From Thalassospira xiamenensis M-5 = DSM 17429 (GTDB lineage: Bacteria > Pseudomonadota > Alphaproteobacteria > Rhodospirillales > Thalassospiraceae): a DNA stretch of 64,000 bases. The position numbers and the translations under genes were made by a program. The notes under the pieces were generated by a model, which was not told the DNA's origin, did no database searches, and worked only from the letters and a program-made list of their open reading frames with translations. Shown here in pieces: positions 40,640 through 49,884 of this stretch. Positions within the stretch are counted from its first letter, which is position 1. The number at the start of each line of letters is the position of its first letter. The stretch is taken from positions 1,035,501 through 1,099,500 of the forward strand of contig NZ_CP004388.1 of assembly GCF_000300235.2 (NCBI RefSeq), given 5' to 3'.

Positions 40640-42202
40640 ATGACGCGAGCACTGCTTGCCCGTTTTTATACCCTTGCCGGTATTCTGGCGGTTGCCGGGG
40701 CGGTTGAAACCACCGGAGGGATTGCCGGTGTGGCGATGGCCGGGGCGAATGACGATGTGCTTGATATTGCAAGCCCGCTTGAGATTTCCGGGCTTGATCC
40801 GGCCAAGTCGGGCTATCTTTTCAGCCGCATGCAGGCCGCCGAAACGCTGTTTACGGTCAATCGCGAAAGCCAGATCGTGCCGATGCTGGCCAAGGACAGC
40901 CGGGCAAGCGATGACGGGTTGCGGTGGGAAATCAGCCTGCGCGATGATGTGACATTCCATGATGGCACGCCGTTGACGGCCGAAATTGTGACCGCTGATC
41001 TTAACCGCGCGTTCGAGCGCCCGGGTGTGTTGCGCCAGGCACCGATTACCGGCATTTCCGCATCGGGCAATGACATCGTGATCACGCTGTCCGAGCCGTT
41101 TGCGATGTTGCCAGCGTTTCTGGCGCATTACAGCACCATCATCCTTGCACCCGGATCGTTTGACGATGCCGGGGAAGTCCAGACGATTATCGGCACCGGC
41201 GCATACCGGGTTGATGCGGTTGTGCCGCCGCTTCGGATCGAGCTTTCGGCGTTTGACAAATGGTGGAACGGCCGCGCCCAGATTGAGAAGGTCAGCTATC
41301 TTGCGGTCAGCCGCGGTGAAACACGCGCGATGATGGCGCAAAGTGGTGATGCCGATCTGGTTCTGTCGCTGTTGCCGGTTGCGGTCACACAGCTTAAGGG
41401 TAATCCGGACGTCAATGTGACGGTGGCGACCGTCCCGCGGACCCGGCTTTTGAAATTGAATCTGGCACAGCCGTTCTTTGACGAAACGGTGGAGCGGCAG
41501 GCGCTGAGCCTTGCGATCAATCGAAAGGCGATTGCCGGGGTTGTGATGCGCAATACCGCTCTGGCGGCAAGCCAGATGTTCCCGCCCGAAATTCGCGACT
41601 GGTACGATGCGAATATGCCGGTTCTTGATTTCGATCCGCAAAAGGCGCGCGAATTGCTGGCGGATGCGGGCTGGGTCGCCGGTTCGGACGGCATCCTTGA
41701 AAAGGATGGCAAACGGTTTGATGTGACCGTGCGGACCTATGCAAGCTGGCCGGATTTGCCGCTGATAGCCACGGCATTGCAGTCGCAGTTGCGCGATGTT
41801 GGTATCGGGCTTGAGATTTCGGTGGGCAGCTATACCGAAATTCCGGCCGGTCATGCCGATGGCACGCTTGAGGCAGCCCTTGTGACACGCAGTTTTTCGA
41901 TGGTGCCCGATCCGCTGGCGACAGTGATGGAAGATTATGGTCCCGGCGGGGCTGATTGGGGGGCGATGAACTGGCACAATGCCGAGGCCGAAGACCTGAT
42001 TGCCGATTTGCGCAAGACGACGGACGGGGATGCGCGCGCGCAGATGCAAAAGAAGCTTGCCGATATCCTGCAAGCCGAATTGCCGACCATTCCGCTGGTC
42101 TGGAGCGAGCTTGCCATGGCATCGAGTGCGCGGTTGGAAAATGTCCGCATCGATCCGTATGAGCAGAATTATTACCTTGCCGATCTGCGGTGGGCGCAAT
42201 GA
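40640..42202 (+). CDS. Periplasmic solute-binding protein (NikA/DppA family)
   Basis: About 520 residues. A signal peptide (LLARFYTLAGILAVAGAV...) is followed by LEISGLDPAKSGYLFSRMQAAETLF, LAKDSRASDDGLRWEISLRDDVTFHDGTPLTAEIV, GTGAYRVDAV, LNLAQPFFDETVERQALSLAINRKAIAGVV: the family 5 extracellular binding protein pattern, closest in style to NikA/CntA-type metal-chelate binders. GGAGA before the ATG at 40640 sets the start. It leads a four-gene operon with overlapping starts. The Zur-like dyad upstream suggests zinc-chelate or metallophore uptake rather than peptides. Confidence 0.85.
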   Translation: MTRALLARFYTLAGILAVAGAVETTGGIAGVAMAGANDDVLDIASPLEISGLDPAKSGYLFSRMQAAETLFTVNRESQIVPMLAKDSRASDDGLRWEISLRDDVTFHDGTPLTAEIVTADLNRAFERPGVLRQAPITGISASGNDIVITLSEPFAMLPAFLAHYSTIILAPGSFDDAGEVQTIIGTGAYRVDAVVPPLRIELSAFDKWWNGRAQIEKVSYLAVSRGETRAMMAQSGDADLVLSLLPVAVTQLKGNPDVNVTVATVPRTRLLKLNLAQPFFDETVERQALSLAINRKAIAGVVMRNTALAASQMFPPEIRDWYDANMPVLDFDPQKARELLADAGWVAGSDGILEKDGKRFDVTVRTYASWPDLPLIATALQSQLRDVGIGLEISVGSYTEIPAGHADGTLEAALVTRSFSMVPDPLATVMEDYGPGGADWGAMNWHNAEAEDLIADLRKTTDGDARAQMQKKLADILQAELPTIPLVWSELAMASSARLENVRIDPYEQNYYLADLRWAQ

Positions 42203-43137
42203 AGGGATTGATTGCGACCCGCCTGATGCAGCTTGTGGCGGTTATTCTGATCGTCGGCACGCTGAGTTTTGCGTTGATGTATTTCCTGCCGGGTGATCCG
42301 GCATTAAGGATTGCCGCAGGCCGGTATGGCCCGGACATGATGGATAACGCGATTTCGGATATGGTCCGGGCCGAACTTGGTCTGGATCAGCCGATCCTTG
42401 TCCGGTTCCTGTCATGGATGGGCGATCTGGTCCGGTTTGATCTGGGCCATTCGCTGGTGACCGGGGCGCCGGTGATCCACGAGATCGGTTTGCAGCTTGG
42501 CTATACCCTTTGGCTGGCGGTGACGGCCTTTGTGCTGTCGCTTGTCATCGGGCCGGTGGCCGGGGCGATTGCCGGGCTCTTTCCCGGATCGGTCTATGAC
42601 CGGGTGATGCTGCTTGTCGCGGTTGGTTTGCGTGCCGTGCCGCCCTTTGTTCTGGCGATCCTGTTCATGATGGTGTTCGGGGTGACGTTGCGCTGGCTGC
42701 CGACCGCAGGGTTTGGTGGCTGGGAGAACCTTGTTCTGCCGTCGGTTACACTCGCACTTGGTCTTGCGGCGATGTCGTCGCGTGTGATGCGCGATGCCAT
42801 GATGGGGGTGGCATCCGCCCCCTATTTCATTCATGCCCGGTACAAGGGATTGTCTGACCGGGCGGTGGTGATGCGCCACGGGGTCCGCAATGCCTCCCTG
42901 CCGGTTGTCACCTATCTGGGTTTGCAGATGGTGTATCTGGTCGAAGGGGTGGTTGTGGTTGAATCGATCTTTGCCTTTCCGGGGATCGGTCATGCGCTTG
43001 TCCATGCGATCATCGCGCGCGATGTGCCGATGGTGCAGGGCACGGCCCTTGCCATGGGGGGATTGTTCGTGCTGCTGAACAGTGTGGTCGATCTTATGTG
43101 TCTGCGGCTTGATCCGCGTTTGCGGAGGGCAGCATGA
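42199..43137 (+). CDS. ABC importer permease 1 (DppB/NikB-like)
   Basis: A 312-residue permease. LMQLVAVILIVGTLSFALMYFLPGDPA is the first helix and the DppB-type loop, and ASAPYFIHARYKGLSDRAVVMRHGVRNASLPVVTYLG carries the EAA-like coupling motif. About six membrane helices are present. The start overlaps the binding-protein stop (ATGA), so expression is coupled. It pairs with the next gene to form the channel. Confidence 0.9.
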   Translation: MKGLIATRLMQLVAVILIVGTLSFALMYFLPGDPALRIAAGRYGPDMMDNAISDMVRAELGLDQPILVRFLSWMGDLVRFDLGHSLVTGAPVIHEIGLQLGYTLWLAVTAFVLSLVIGPVAGAIAGLFPGSVYDRVMLLVAVGLRAVPPFVLAILFMMVFGVTLRWLPTAGFGGWENLVLPSVTLALGLAAMSSRVMRDAMMGVASAPYFIHARYKGLSDRAVVMRHGVRNASLPVVTYLGLQMVYLVEGVVVVESIFAFPGIGHALVHAIIARDVPMVQGTALAMGGLFVLLNSVVDLMCLRLDPRLRRAA

Positions 43138-43979
43138 TGAAAACCGGTTCACTTGCTCATCTTCCGGCTGGTCTTGCCGAACAGCAGGCTGGCGGATTCT
43201 GGACAACCGCACGCATGGCGGGGGTGGCGATCATTGTGCCGCTTCTGGCGTTTGCGTTTATCGGGCCGATGCTGATTGATACTGATCCGCTGGCACAGGA
43301 TTACGAGGCGGTTCTGATTTCGCCGGGCGATGCGGCGCATATCTTGGGGACCGATCATTTCGGTCGTTCGATGCTCGCACGTCTTGCATTCGGTGCGCAG
43401 CTTTCGTTTGTCATGGCCTTTGTGACGGCATTGACGGCGGCGGTGCCGGGGATTTTGCTGGGCATTCTGGCGGCTGCACGCGGGGGATTAATCGAACGCG
43501 GGCTTGTCGCGCTTTCGGATATTGTTCTGGCCCTGCCGGGATTGTTGCTGGTTCTGCTGTTGCTGGCGTTTGCGCCGGGGCAGTTCGGGCCGCTTTATCT
43601 TGGCCTGGCGCTTTATCTTTGGGTCGAGTTTTTCCGGGTGGCGCGCATTGAAACGGCGCGTGTCATGACATCGCCCAGTGTTGAAGCCACACGGCTTTTG
43701 GGGTTCGGGCGGTTTTACATCGTGACACGGATCATTTTCCCGGCGCTGGCCGGGCCGATGATCACGCTTTTTGCCTTTGCCACCGGATCGGCGATCATTG
43801 CGGTCAGTACGCTAAGTGCGATCCATGTCGGCCTGCGCCCGCCAACACCCGAACTTGGCGCGATGATTGTTGAACTGATGCCCTATTACAGCGAGGCCCC
43901 GTTGCAGATCATGATGCCGGCAGCGGCGATTTTCCTGCTGGTTCTGGCGTTGCAGCTTCTGGCCGGAAGGAAAAGCTGA
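43134..43979 (+). CDS. ABC importer permease 2 (DppC/NikC-like)
   Basis: A 281-residue permease. DPLAQDYEAVLISPGDAAHILGTDHFGRSMLARLAFGAQLSF is the typical DppC start, and SPSVEATRLLGFGRFYIVTRIIFPALAGP holds the EAA coupling motif. It overlaps both neighbours (ATGATG and TGATG junctions). Confidence 0.9.
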   Translation: MMKTGSLAHLPAGLAEQQAGGFWTTARMAGVAIIVPLLAFAFIGPMLIDTDPLAQDYEAVLISPGDAAHILGTDHFGRSMLARLAFGAQLSFVMAFVTALTAAVPGILLGILAAARGGLIERGLVALSDIVLALPGLLLVLLLLAFAPGQFGPLYLGLALYLWVEFFRVARIETARVMTSPSVEATRLLGFGRFYIVTRIIFPALAGPMITLFAFATGSAIIAVSTLSAIHVGLRPPTPELGAMIVELMPYYSEAPLQIMMPAAAIFLLVLALQLLAGRKS

Positions 43980-45430
43980 TGCATGATATCCGTATCGAAA
44001 ATCTGACGGTGCGCACACAGGGTGGCACGGTTCTGGTTGATGATGTGTCGCTGGCTTTTGGCCCGAACAGGCCGGTTTGCCTGATCGGGGAGACCGGATC
44101 GGGCAAAAGCCTGATCATGCATGCGGTGATGGGCAGCCTGCCTGACAGTCTGGTGTGCGAGGGGAAAATCCTGTTTGACGGGGTGGATCTTCTGACACAG
44201 ACAGCCGATGCCAGACGTGCCTTATGGGGGCGCAAGATTGCCCTTTTGCCACAGGAGCCGTGGCTTGCGCTTGACCCCACCATGCGGGTGCAGGGGCAGG
44301 TGGCGGAAGTTTACACCGCCCTGCATGGCATTCCGGCGCGGGAAGCCGGGCAGAAGGCGGATGGTGAACTTTCGGCGGTGGGGCTTGCCCATGCGGGAAA
44401 TGCCTATCCGTTTGAATTGTCGGGCGGCATGGCGCAGCGCGTTTCGATTGCCATGGCCCATGCGGGCGGCAGTCCGGTGATGCTGGCCGACGAGCCGACC
44501 AAGGGCCTTGACCGGGCATTGTGCAAGGTAGTGGGCGAATTGTTGTGCTTCGAGGTTGCACTTGGCCGGGCGATGATGGTGATCACCCATGATCTTGAAC
44601 TGGCCGAACAGGTTGGCGGGACGGTCGGCGTGATGCGGCGTGGCCGGTTGCTTGAGGCCGGGGCGGCGGCGGATATTTTGTCTGCGCCGTCCGATCCCTA
44701 TACCCGGCATCTGGTGGCGAGCTTGCCACGCAACTGGCCGGTGCGCGACCATCCGCATCCCCGTAACGATGCGACGTCATCGGGTGATAAAGCGGTGGTC
44801 ACCGGGCGCGGTATCGGCAAGTCATTTGGCGAAAGGCAGCTTTTTTCCGGGCTTGATATCACGCTTAACCGGGGCGAGATCACCGTGGTCCTGGGGCCAA
44901 GCGGCAGCGGCAAAAGCACGCTTGGCAATATTTTGCTGGGATTGATGCCGTTTCAGGAGGGGGCGGTGGCGCGACCGGGAAATCTTCCGGCGATGCGATA
45001 CCAGAAAATCTATCAGGACCCGCCATCGGCCTTTATTGCCCATCAGACGCTTGGTCAGGGATTTGACGACCTTCGGCGGTTACACGGGATCGACATGGCA
45101 CGCCAGACCGCGATGATGGAAAGCCTTGGCCTTGATCGCGGGCTTCTGGCAAGGCCGCCCTCGGCGATTTCGGGTGGGGAATTGCAACGTTTTGCGATTG
45201 CGCGGTCGCTTCTTCTGGATCCGGTGATGCTGTTTGCCGACGAGGCGACATCGCGGCTTGACCCGGTCAGTCAGAAACGGGTGATCGACCTTCTGGTGGC
45301 ACAGGTTCGCGAACGCGATCTTGCGTTGCTGCTGGTGACGCATGACGAGGTATTGGCCGAACGCATTGCCGACCGGATCATCCGAATTGACAATGCGCGG
45401 ACCGCGACCACACAGGCCAAAGCGGCGTAA
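43979..45430 (+). CDS. Fused double ABC ATPase (NikD-NikE/DppD-DppF in one chain)
   Basis: A 483-residue protein with two nucleotide-binding domains. Domain 1: Walker A GETGSGKS (37-44), signature LSGGMAQR, Walker B VMLADEPT. Domain 2 (from about 265): Walker A GPSGSGKST, signature ISGGELQR, Walker B MLFADEAT. In Dpp/Nik systems these are usually two proteins; the fusion ensures equal dosage. It completes the operon and powers uptake. Alanine-rich end (TTQAKAA). Confidence 0.9.
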   Translation: MHDIRIENLTVRTQGGTVLVDDVSLAFGPNRPVCLIGETGSGKSLIMHAVMGSLPDSLVCEGKILFDGVDLLTQTADARRALWGRKIALLPQEPWLALDPTMRVQGQVAEVYTALHGIPAREAGQKADGELSAVGLAHAGNAYPFELSGGMAQRVSIAMAHAGGSPVMLADEPTKGLDRALCKVVGELLCFEVALGRAMMVITHDLELAEQVGGTVGVMRRGRLLEAGAAADILSAPSDPYTRHLVASLPRNWPVRDHPHPRNDATSSGDKAVVTGRGIGKSFGERQLFSGLDITLNRGEITVVLGPSGSGKSTLGNILLGLMPFQEGAVARPGNLPAMRYQKIYQDPPSAFIAHQTLGQGFDDLRRLHGIDMARQTAMMESLGLDRGLLARPPSAISGGELQRFAIARSLLLDPVMLFADEATSRLDPVSQKRVIDLLVAQVRERDLALLLVTHDEVLAERIADRIIRIDNARTATTQAKAA

Positions 45431-45486
45431 CGGCTTCTTTGGCTTATGACCGCTGGTCCGGTCGCGAGGCCCCGATTATTTCAGAC

Positions 45487-45518
45487 AAAAAAACGCCGCC
45501 CGGTGAAGGCGGCGTTTT
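45487..45518. terminator. Bidirectional terminator
   Basis: AAAACGCCGCC / GGCGGCGTTTT stem between the convergent ATPase and aminotransferase genes. Confidence 0.85.
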
Positions 45519-45545
45519 GCGTTTGGGACGCGAGATGCTGAGGGG

Positions 45546-46400
45546 TCAGATCGCGGTGGCGCGGTTGGCTTCGATATAGATTTCGCGCAGCCGCTTGGCG
45601 ATCGGGCCCGGGGTGCCGTCGCCGATTTTTTTGCCATCGACTTCGGCGACCGGGCAGACAAAGGCCGAGGCCGAGGTTGAGAAGGCTTCCTTGGCGGCAT
45701 AGACTTCATCGACGGTGAACAGGCGTTCTTCGACCTTGAGCTGCAATTCCTCGGCACATTTCAGGACGGCCTTACGCGTGATGCCGTGCAGGATGTCGTT
45801 GGAAAGCTGCCGGGTGACGATGACGTTATCCTGGGTCACGATATAGGCGTTGTTTGACGAGCCTTCGGTGACGTAACCATCGAGCACCATCCACGCATCA
45901 TCAGCCCCCTTGGCGGCGGCTTCGGTTTTCAGAAGCGACGCATAAAGAAGCTGTACGGTTTTGATGTCGGACCGGCGCCAGCGGACATCCGGGTAGGTCA
46001 GGATTTTCTGGCCGCGTTCGGCCAGCGGCGATTTGATCAGGGATTTGGATTGGGTGAACAGAACAACCGTGGCCGGGGTGTCATCCTTGATCGCGAAATC
46101 ACGATCACCGGCCGATCCGCGCGAGATTTGCAGGTAAACCAGCCCCTCGGTGATGTCGTTGCGTTTGACCAGTTCGCGATGGATTTCAAGCAGTTCGTCG
46201 ATATCGGCCTTGTAGGTGAAGCCCAGTTCCGAGAGCGAGCGGGCCAGACGGGTCATGTGACCGTTAAAATCGATCAGCTTGCCATCAAGTACCGAGGTGA
46301 CTTCATACACGCCATCGGCAAACAGGAAGGAACGGTCAAAGATCGAAATCTTGGCTTCATTTTCCGGCAGATAATCGCCGTTCACATAAACAGTACGCAT
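45546..46400 (-). CDS. dat: D-amino-acid aminotransferase (class IV PLP enzyme)
   Basis: A 284-residue fold-type IV enzyme. VYVNGDYLPENEAKISIFDRSFLFADGVYEV is the family start; the Schiff-base lysine is K147 in RRSDIKTVQLL; the cofactor glutamate is in DGYVTEGSSNNAYIV; a DILHGITRKAVL segment follows. It interconverts D-alanine and D-glutamate for cell-wall synthesis, though branched-chain relatives exist. I start at the ATG at 46400. Confidence 0.9.
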   Translation of the reverse strand: MRTVYVNGDYLPENEAKISIFDRSFLFADGVYEVTSVLDGKLIDFNGHMTRLARSLSELGFTYKADIDELLEIHRELVKRNDITEGLVYLQISRGSAGDRDFAIKDDTPATVVLFTQSKSLIKSPLAERGQKILTYPDVRWRRSDIKTVQLLYASLLKTEAAAKGADDAWMVLDGYVTEGSSNNAYIVTQDNVIVTRQLSNDILHGITRKAVLKCAEELQLKVEERLFTVDEVYAAKEAFSTSASAFVCPVAEVDGKKIGDGTPGPIAKRLREIYIEANRATAI

Positions 46401-46742
46401 GTCATCTTCCTGTCTGTTCGGGAGCCGTCGGAATGGTGCGGGCATTCGCGAGCGTTACATCATATACCATTTCGATAGCACAGAGCAGGCGGGTTTGTCG
46501 CGCCACGCTTTGGTTGTTGCGTATAAAAGGTGGAAAATTGCCTTTGTGGCCTTTGGGATGCCGCAATGTTGCACATATATGCGTTTATTGGCGTGCAGGG
46601 CCGCAGAACATTCGATGATAATTTTTTGAAATTAGTGTTTGACCTGAACTTAACTTGAGGTCCTATGGTCCTGCTCCTGAGATAGAGGTTCTTCGATATA
46701 CCGCCCCATACCGCCCCGAACGGACAAGACACGGAGCCCCCG
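46401..46742. other. Spacer without a recognised gene
   Basis: A divergent spacer of about 340 bases between the aminotransferase and NAT genes. Short ORFs in it lack ribosome-binding sites or family features. It must hold both promoters, but I cannot assign -35/-10 pairs with confidence. Confidence 0.4.
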
Positions 46743-47684
46743 ATGAATACGCATCTGCCGACGAATGCCGCCAAATTCGATGATGCCACGATCCATTCCA
46801 GCGTGCAGAACGCGATTGACGCCAGCTGGGCGAAGCCCTTTAACCTGCCGGAGCCGCAGGTCGATCTGGATGCCTATTTTGCCCGGATCGGCTATGACGG
46901 CCCGCGCGAGGCAACACTTGAGGTTTTGCGCGATCTGCATGCGCTCCATCCCGCGCATATCCCGTTCGAGGCGATCAATGTGCTGTGCCGCAAGGGCGTG
47001 AGCCTTAACCCCGATGATGTGGACCGCAAGATCATTTTTGACGGGCGCGGTGGATATTGCTTTGAGCAGAATGGCCTGTTCCGGCGTGTGTTGCGCAGCC
47101 TTGGTTTCGAGGTCGAAAGCCTTGCCGGGCGGGTATTGTGGGGCTATTCCGAGAGTGACGGCCCGCGGCCGCGTTGCCATATGGCGATGCGGGTCACACT
47201 GGATGGCGAGGCGTGGCTGGTTGATGTCGGGCTGGGCGGATGTGTGCCGACCGCGCCGCTTTTGCTGGGCGTTTCGGTGCCGCAGGTGACCCCGCATGAT
47301 ACCTTCCGGGTGCGGGAGCGCAATGGCCGTTACCTGACGGAGCTTGAACGCGACGGGGTGTGGAAGCCGGTGCATGAGGTCGATATCATCCCGGTCGAGG
47401 ATATCGATTACGAGGTGATGAACTTTTATGCCAGCACCCATCCCGAAAGCGGCTTTGCCAAGGTTCTGATGGTGGCGCGCAGTGCGCCGCATGCAAGGTT
47501 CACGCTGCTGAATAATCGCCTGACCATCCGGTTGCGGACGGGCGAGGAAGAGGTGCATCACCTGTCGGTCGGCGATGTCGAGCAGACATTGACCGATATT
47601 TTCGGCATCAGCGTTGATCCGTCGTGGCGGACCTACCTTGAAGATGTGGTTGCCAGTGCCGAGGCCGTGCGCAGGCAGGGGTAA
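46743..47684 (+). CDS. Arylamine N-acetyltransferase
   Basis: A 313-residue NAT. The catalytic triad is C106 (GRGGYCFEQNGLF), H146 (RPRCHMAMRV) and D161 (WLVDVGLGG). It transfers acetyl groups from acetyl-CoA to arylamines or hydrazines. About 38 residues precede the family's usual start (LDAYFARIGYDGPREATLEVL), giving an N-terminal extension. It is transcribed alone, with a bidirectional terminator behind it. Confidence 0.9.
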   Translation: MNTHLPTNAAKFDDATIHSSVQNAIDASWAKPFNLPEPQVDLDAYFARIGYDGPREATLEVLRDLHALHPAHIPFEAINVLCRKGVSLNPDDVDRKIIFDGRGGYCFEQNGLFRRVLRSLGFEVESLAGRVLWGYSESDGPRPRCHMAMRVTLDGEAWLVDVGLGGCVPTAPLLLGVSVPQVTPHDTFRVRERNGRYLTELERDGVWKPVHEVDIIPVEDIDYEVMNFYASTHPESGFAKVLMVARSAPHARFTLLNNRLTIRLRTGEEEVHHLSVGDVEQTLTDIFGISVDPSWRTYLEDVVASAEAVRRQG

Positions 47685-47704
47685 GACCGCGAAATTCAGA
47701 TAAT

Positions 47705-47738
47705 AAAGGGCCGTGGCGTTGATGCTGCGGCCCTTTTG
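47705..47738. terminator. Bidirectional terminator
   Basis: AAAGGGCCG / CGGCCCTTTT stem between the convergent NAT and solute-binding protein genes. Confidence 0.8.
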
Positions 47739-47747
47739 CATGCGGGG

Positions 47748-48551
47748 TCAATAATTGACCGTCAATTCATGCCGGTTCATCAGGCTTTCAAACGTGCCGT
47801 TCTGTTTGACGGTGGCGAGGGCCGTGTTGAAGCGTTCGAGCAATTCATTGCCGTTCGGGTAATCCTTTGAGGTCATCAGGAAAAGCCCCGATCCTTCAAG
47901 CAGCGGTTTTTCAATCGTATAGAATTTTTCGACTTCTTTTGGCGGGAAAAGGTTTCGGATGGTGTACCAGCCAACGGAGCGCGCGGTGGAGAACAGGTCA
48001 ATCCGGCCGATGTGAAGCATTTTGAAATTCTGTTCTTCGGTCAGGGCATATTCGACGGAAAGCCCGGCTTCCTCAAACCATGGCTGATAATAATATCCCT
48101 GTATCCCGCCAAGGCGGTAGGGTTTGAGATCAGAGAGTTCTTCATAGTGAATGGCCGGTTTGCGACCCTTTGCGTTATAGGCAAAAAACGGGGAATCTTC
48201 GATATAGAGCGCATCAGAGAAATTGAATTTTCGCGCGCGTTCTTCGGTGCGGCGATAGGGCAGCGTGCCCCATGCTTCGAGATTTTCAACATCCTGTTCG
48301 CCGCGTTTCCAAGGTTTGAAATGAAATTCGAACGTGACATTCATTTCATGGCCGATGGCATCAAACAGATCGGGCAGGAAGCTTCCATCCGCGTCGGCGT
48401 GCGCATAGGGCGGGTAATCGTTGGTGACGATGACCAGCGTTTCGGTTGCGTGTGCCGATGGCAGTTCATGCGCGTTGGCGTGCGTCTGAGCGTTTGTCTG
48501 GGCGAGCAGCAAAAGGGCGGCTGCGAGCCCGATTTTGCGAAAAAATGTCAT
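47748..48551 (-). CDS. Family 3 periplasmic solute-binding protein
   Basis: A 267-residue exported protein: a signal peptide (IGLAAALLLLAQTNAQTHA), ETLVIVTNDYPPYAHADADGSFLPDLFDAIGHEMNVTFEFHFKPW, then SPFFAYNAKGRKP and LKPYRLGGIQGYYY. This fits the polar amino acid binding-protein superfamily. No transporter genes adjoin it, so it may be an orphan sensor-type or signalling binding protein. Confidence 0.8.
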   Translation of the reverse strand: MTFFRKIGLAAALLLLAQTNAQTHANAHELPSAHATETLVIVTNDYPPYAHADADGSFLPDLFDAIGHEMNVTFEFHFKPWKRGEQDVENLEAWGTLPYRRTEERARKFNFSDALYIEDSPFFAYNAKGRKPAIHYEELSDLKPYRLGGIQGYYYQPWFEEAGLSVEYALTEEQNFKMLHIGRIDLFSTARSVGWYTIRNLFPPKEVEKFYTIEKPLLEGSGLFLMTSKDYPNGNELLERFNTALATVKQNGTFESLMNRHELTVNY

Positions 48552-48693
48552 CCGCGTCCTTTTCCCGATGCCCCGGGGCGATTGGTTGCGGTGTTCTGTG
48601 GCGGTCGCAATTCAACCGTGTGTTTCATTGTATATGGGTAGGGCAGAAGAACTTTGCAGGGGGATGCAGGTTTGGCTTTGAGGTATCGGGCAT

Positions 48694-48728
48694 AAAAAAA
48701 ACGCGCCGCATGGGGGATGCGGCGCGTG
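48694..48728 (-). terminator. Terminator of the exported hydrolase gene
   Basis: ACGCGCCGCAT / ATGCGGCGCGT stem with an A8 run on its left, read leftward as a T-tract. Confidence 0.8.
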
Positions 48729-48765
48729 AAGTCGGGCAGATGTTGAGGGAGGCAGGGGTTGAAGA

Positions 48766-49584
48766 TCAGTTGGTGTTGGCGGCCTTCAAGATCAGGTCGG
48801 CAACAGCTTTGGGGTGGGAAACCATGACGACGTGGGAGGCACCATCAATCACGACGGTTTCCTGTGAATTGGCGCGTTGCGCCATGAATTCCATTGCCGC
48901 CGGCGGGATGTTTTTATCGGCCGTGCCATAGATGTGGTAGGACGGCAGGTCTTTCCATGCGGTATCGCCAGACGGCTCGTTCAATGCAAAGTCGGTGACC
49001 GGGCGTTGGGCAATCGCCATCAGGCGGGCCTTTTCAGCGGGCACGTCGGCGGCAAATTGCGCGTGGAATTTCGCCGGATCGATATAAAGATCATTCACAC
49101 CGTTGCCGAGCGGAACCGGGGCTGCCAGGGCTTCGCCCAATGTGCCGCCGGGGAATTTTCCGGCCAGTTCGGCAATGGTTTCACCCTTTTCCGGGGCGAA
49201 AGAGGCGACATAGACCAGCGATTTCACATTGGCTGCACCGGTTGCGGCGTTGCTGATGACCGGCCCGCCGTAGGAATGACCAACCAGAACCACCTCACCC
49301 GGAATGCTGTCGATAAGCGAGCGGGTATAGGCGGCATCGCCCGAAACACTGCGCAGCGGGTTGGCAACGCTGATCACGCGATATCCTTCGTCCTGCAGGA
49401 TCGGTGCGACACCGTCCCAGCTGTCAGAGGCGGCAAAGGCACCATGGACCAGAAGGATGGTCGGTTTGGTGTTGGCGGCGGCGGTCGCAGCAGTGTCGGC
49501 GGCAAAGGCCGGAGATTGAGCGGCCATCAGGCCAAAAGCAAAAGCGGTCGCCTTGAGCAGGTTTTTCACATTCAGCATTTTCAT
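48766..49584 (-). CDS. Exported alpha/beta hydrolase
   Basis: A 272-residue protein with a signal peptide (LLKATAFAFGLMAAQSPAFAAD). ILLVHGAFAASDSWDGV is the oxyanion loop, GHSYGGPVI holds the nucleophile, an aspartate lies in YGTADKNIPP and the histidine in GASHVVMVSHP. It acts in the periplasm or outside; ester, lactone or amide substrates are possible. Single gene with its own terminator. Confidence 0.85.
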   Translation of the reverse strand: MKMLNVKNLLKATAFAFGLMAAQSPAFAADTAATAAANTKPTILLVHGAFAASDSWDGVAPILQDEGYRVISVANPLRSVSGDAAYTRSLIDSIPGEVVLVGHSYGGPVISNAATGAANVKSLVYVASFAPEKGETIAELAGKFPGGTLGEALAAPVPLGNGVNDLYIDPAKFHAQFAADVPAEKARLMAIAQRPVTDFALNEPSGDTAWKDLPSYHIYGTADKNIPPAAMEFMAQRANSQETVVIDGASHVVMVSHPKAVADLILKAANTN

Positions 49585-49815
49585 CTTCCTTTTCCCGGTT
49601 TCGCCGATGACCGGCCAAACGTTGTTTCGATGAAATGCTTGTAGCTGTGAATTTATGATCGCGCAATATTAAATCGTGTGCGATTAAATCACGTGCAATC
49701 ACATAAGCGTGAGGTCGGTGTTATGGCCCGTGAGCGGGCGGGGCGGGTTCGAGGCCGCAAATCCCAAAGTTTGGGGATTGAAATTGCAGGGGGATCAAAA
49801 GGTCGGCAAAAGCAA

Positions 49816-49844
49816 ACAGGCCCGGAGAGTTTGTCCGGGCCTGT
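49816..49844 (-). terminator. Terminator of the chemoreceptor gene
   Basis: ACAGGCCCGG / CCGGGCCTGT stem; AAACA to its left gives a short T-tract on the minus strand. Confidence 0.7.
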
Positions 49845-49884
49845 TGCAGTTTGCGCGTGTTTTATATCGTTGCCTGTCTTTACG

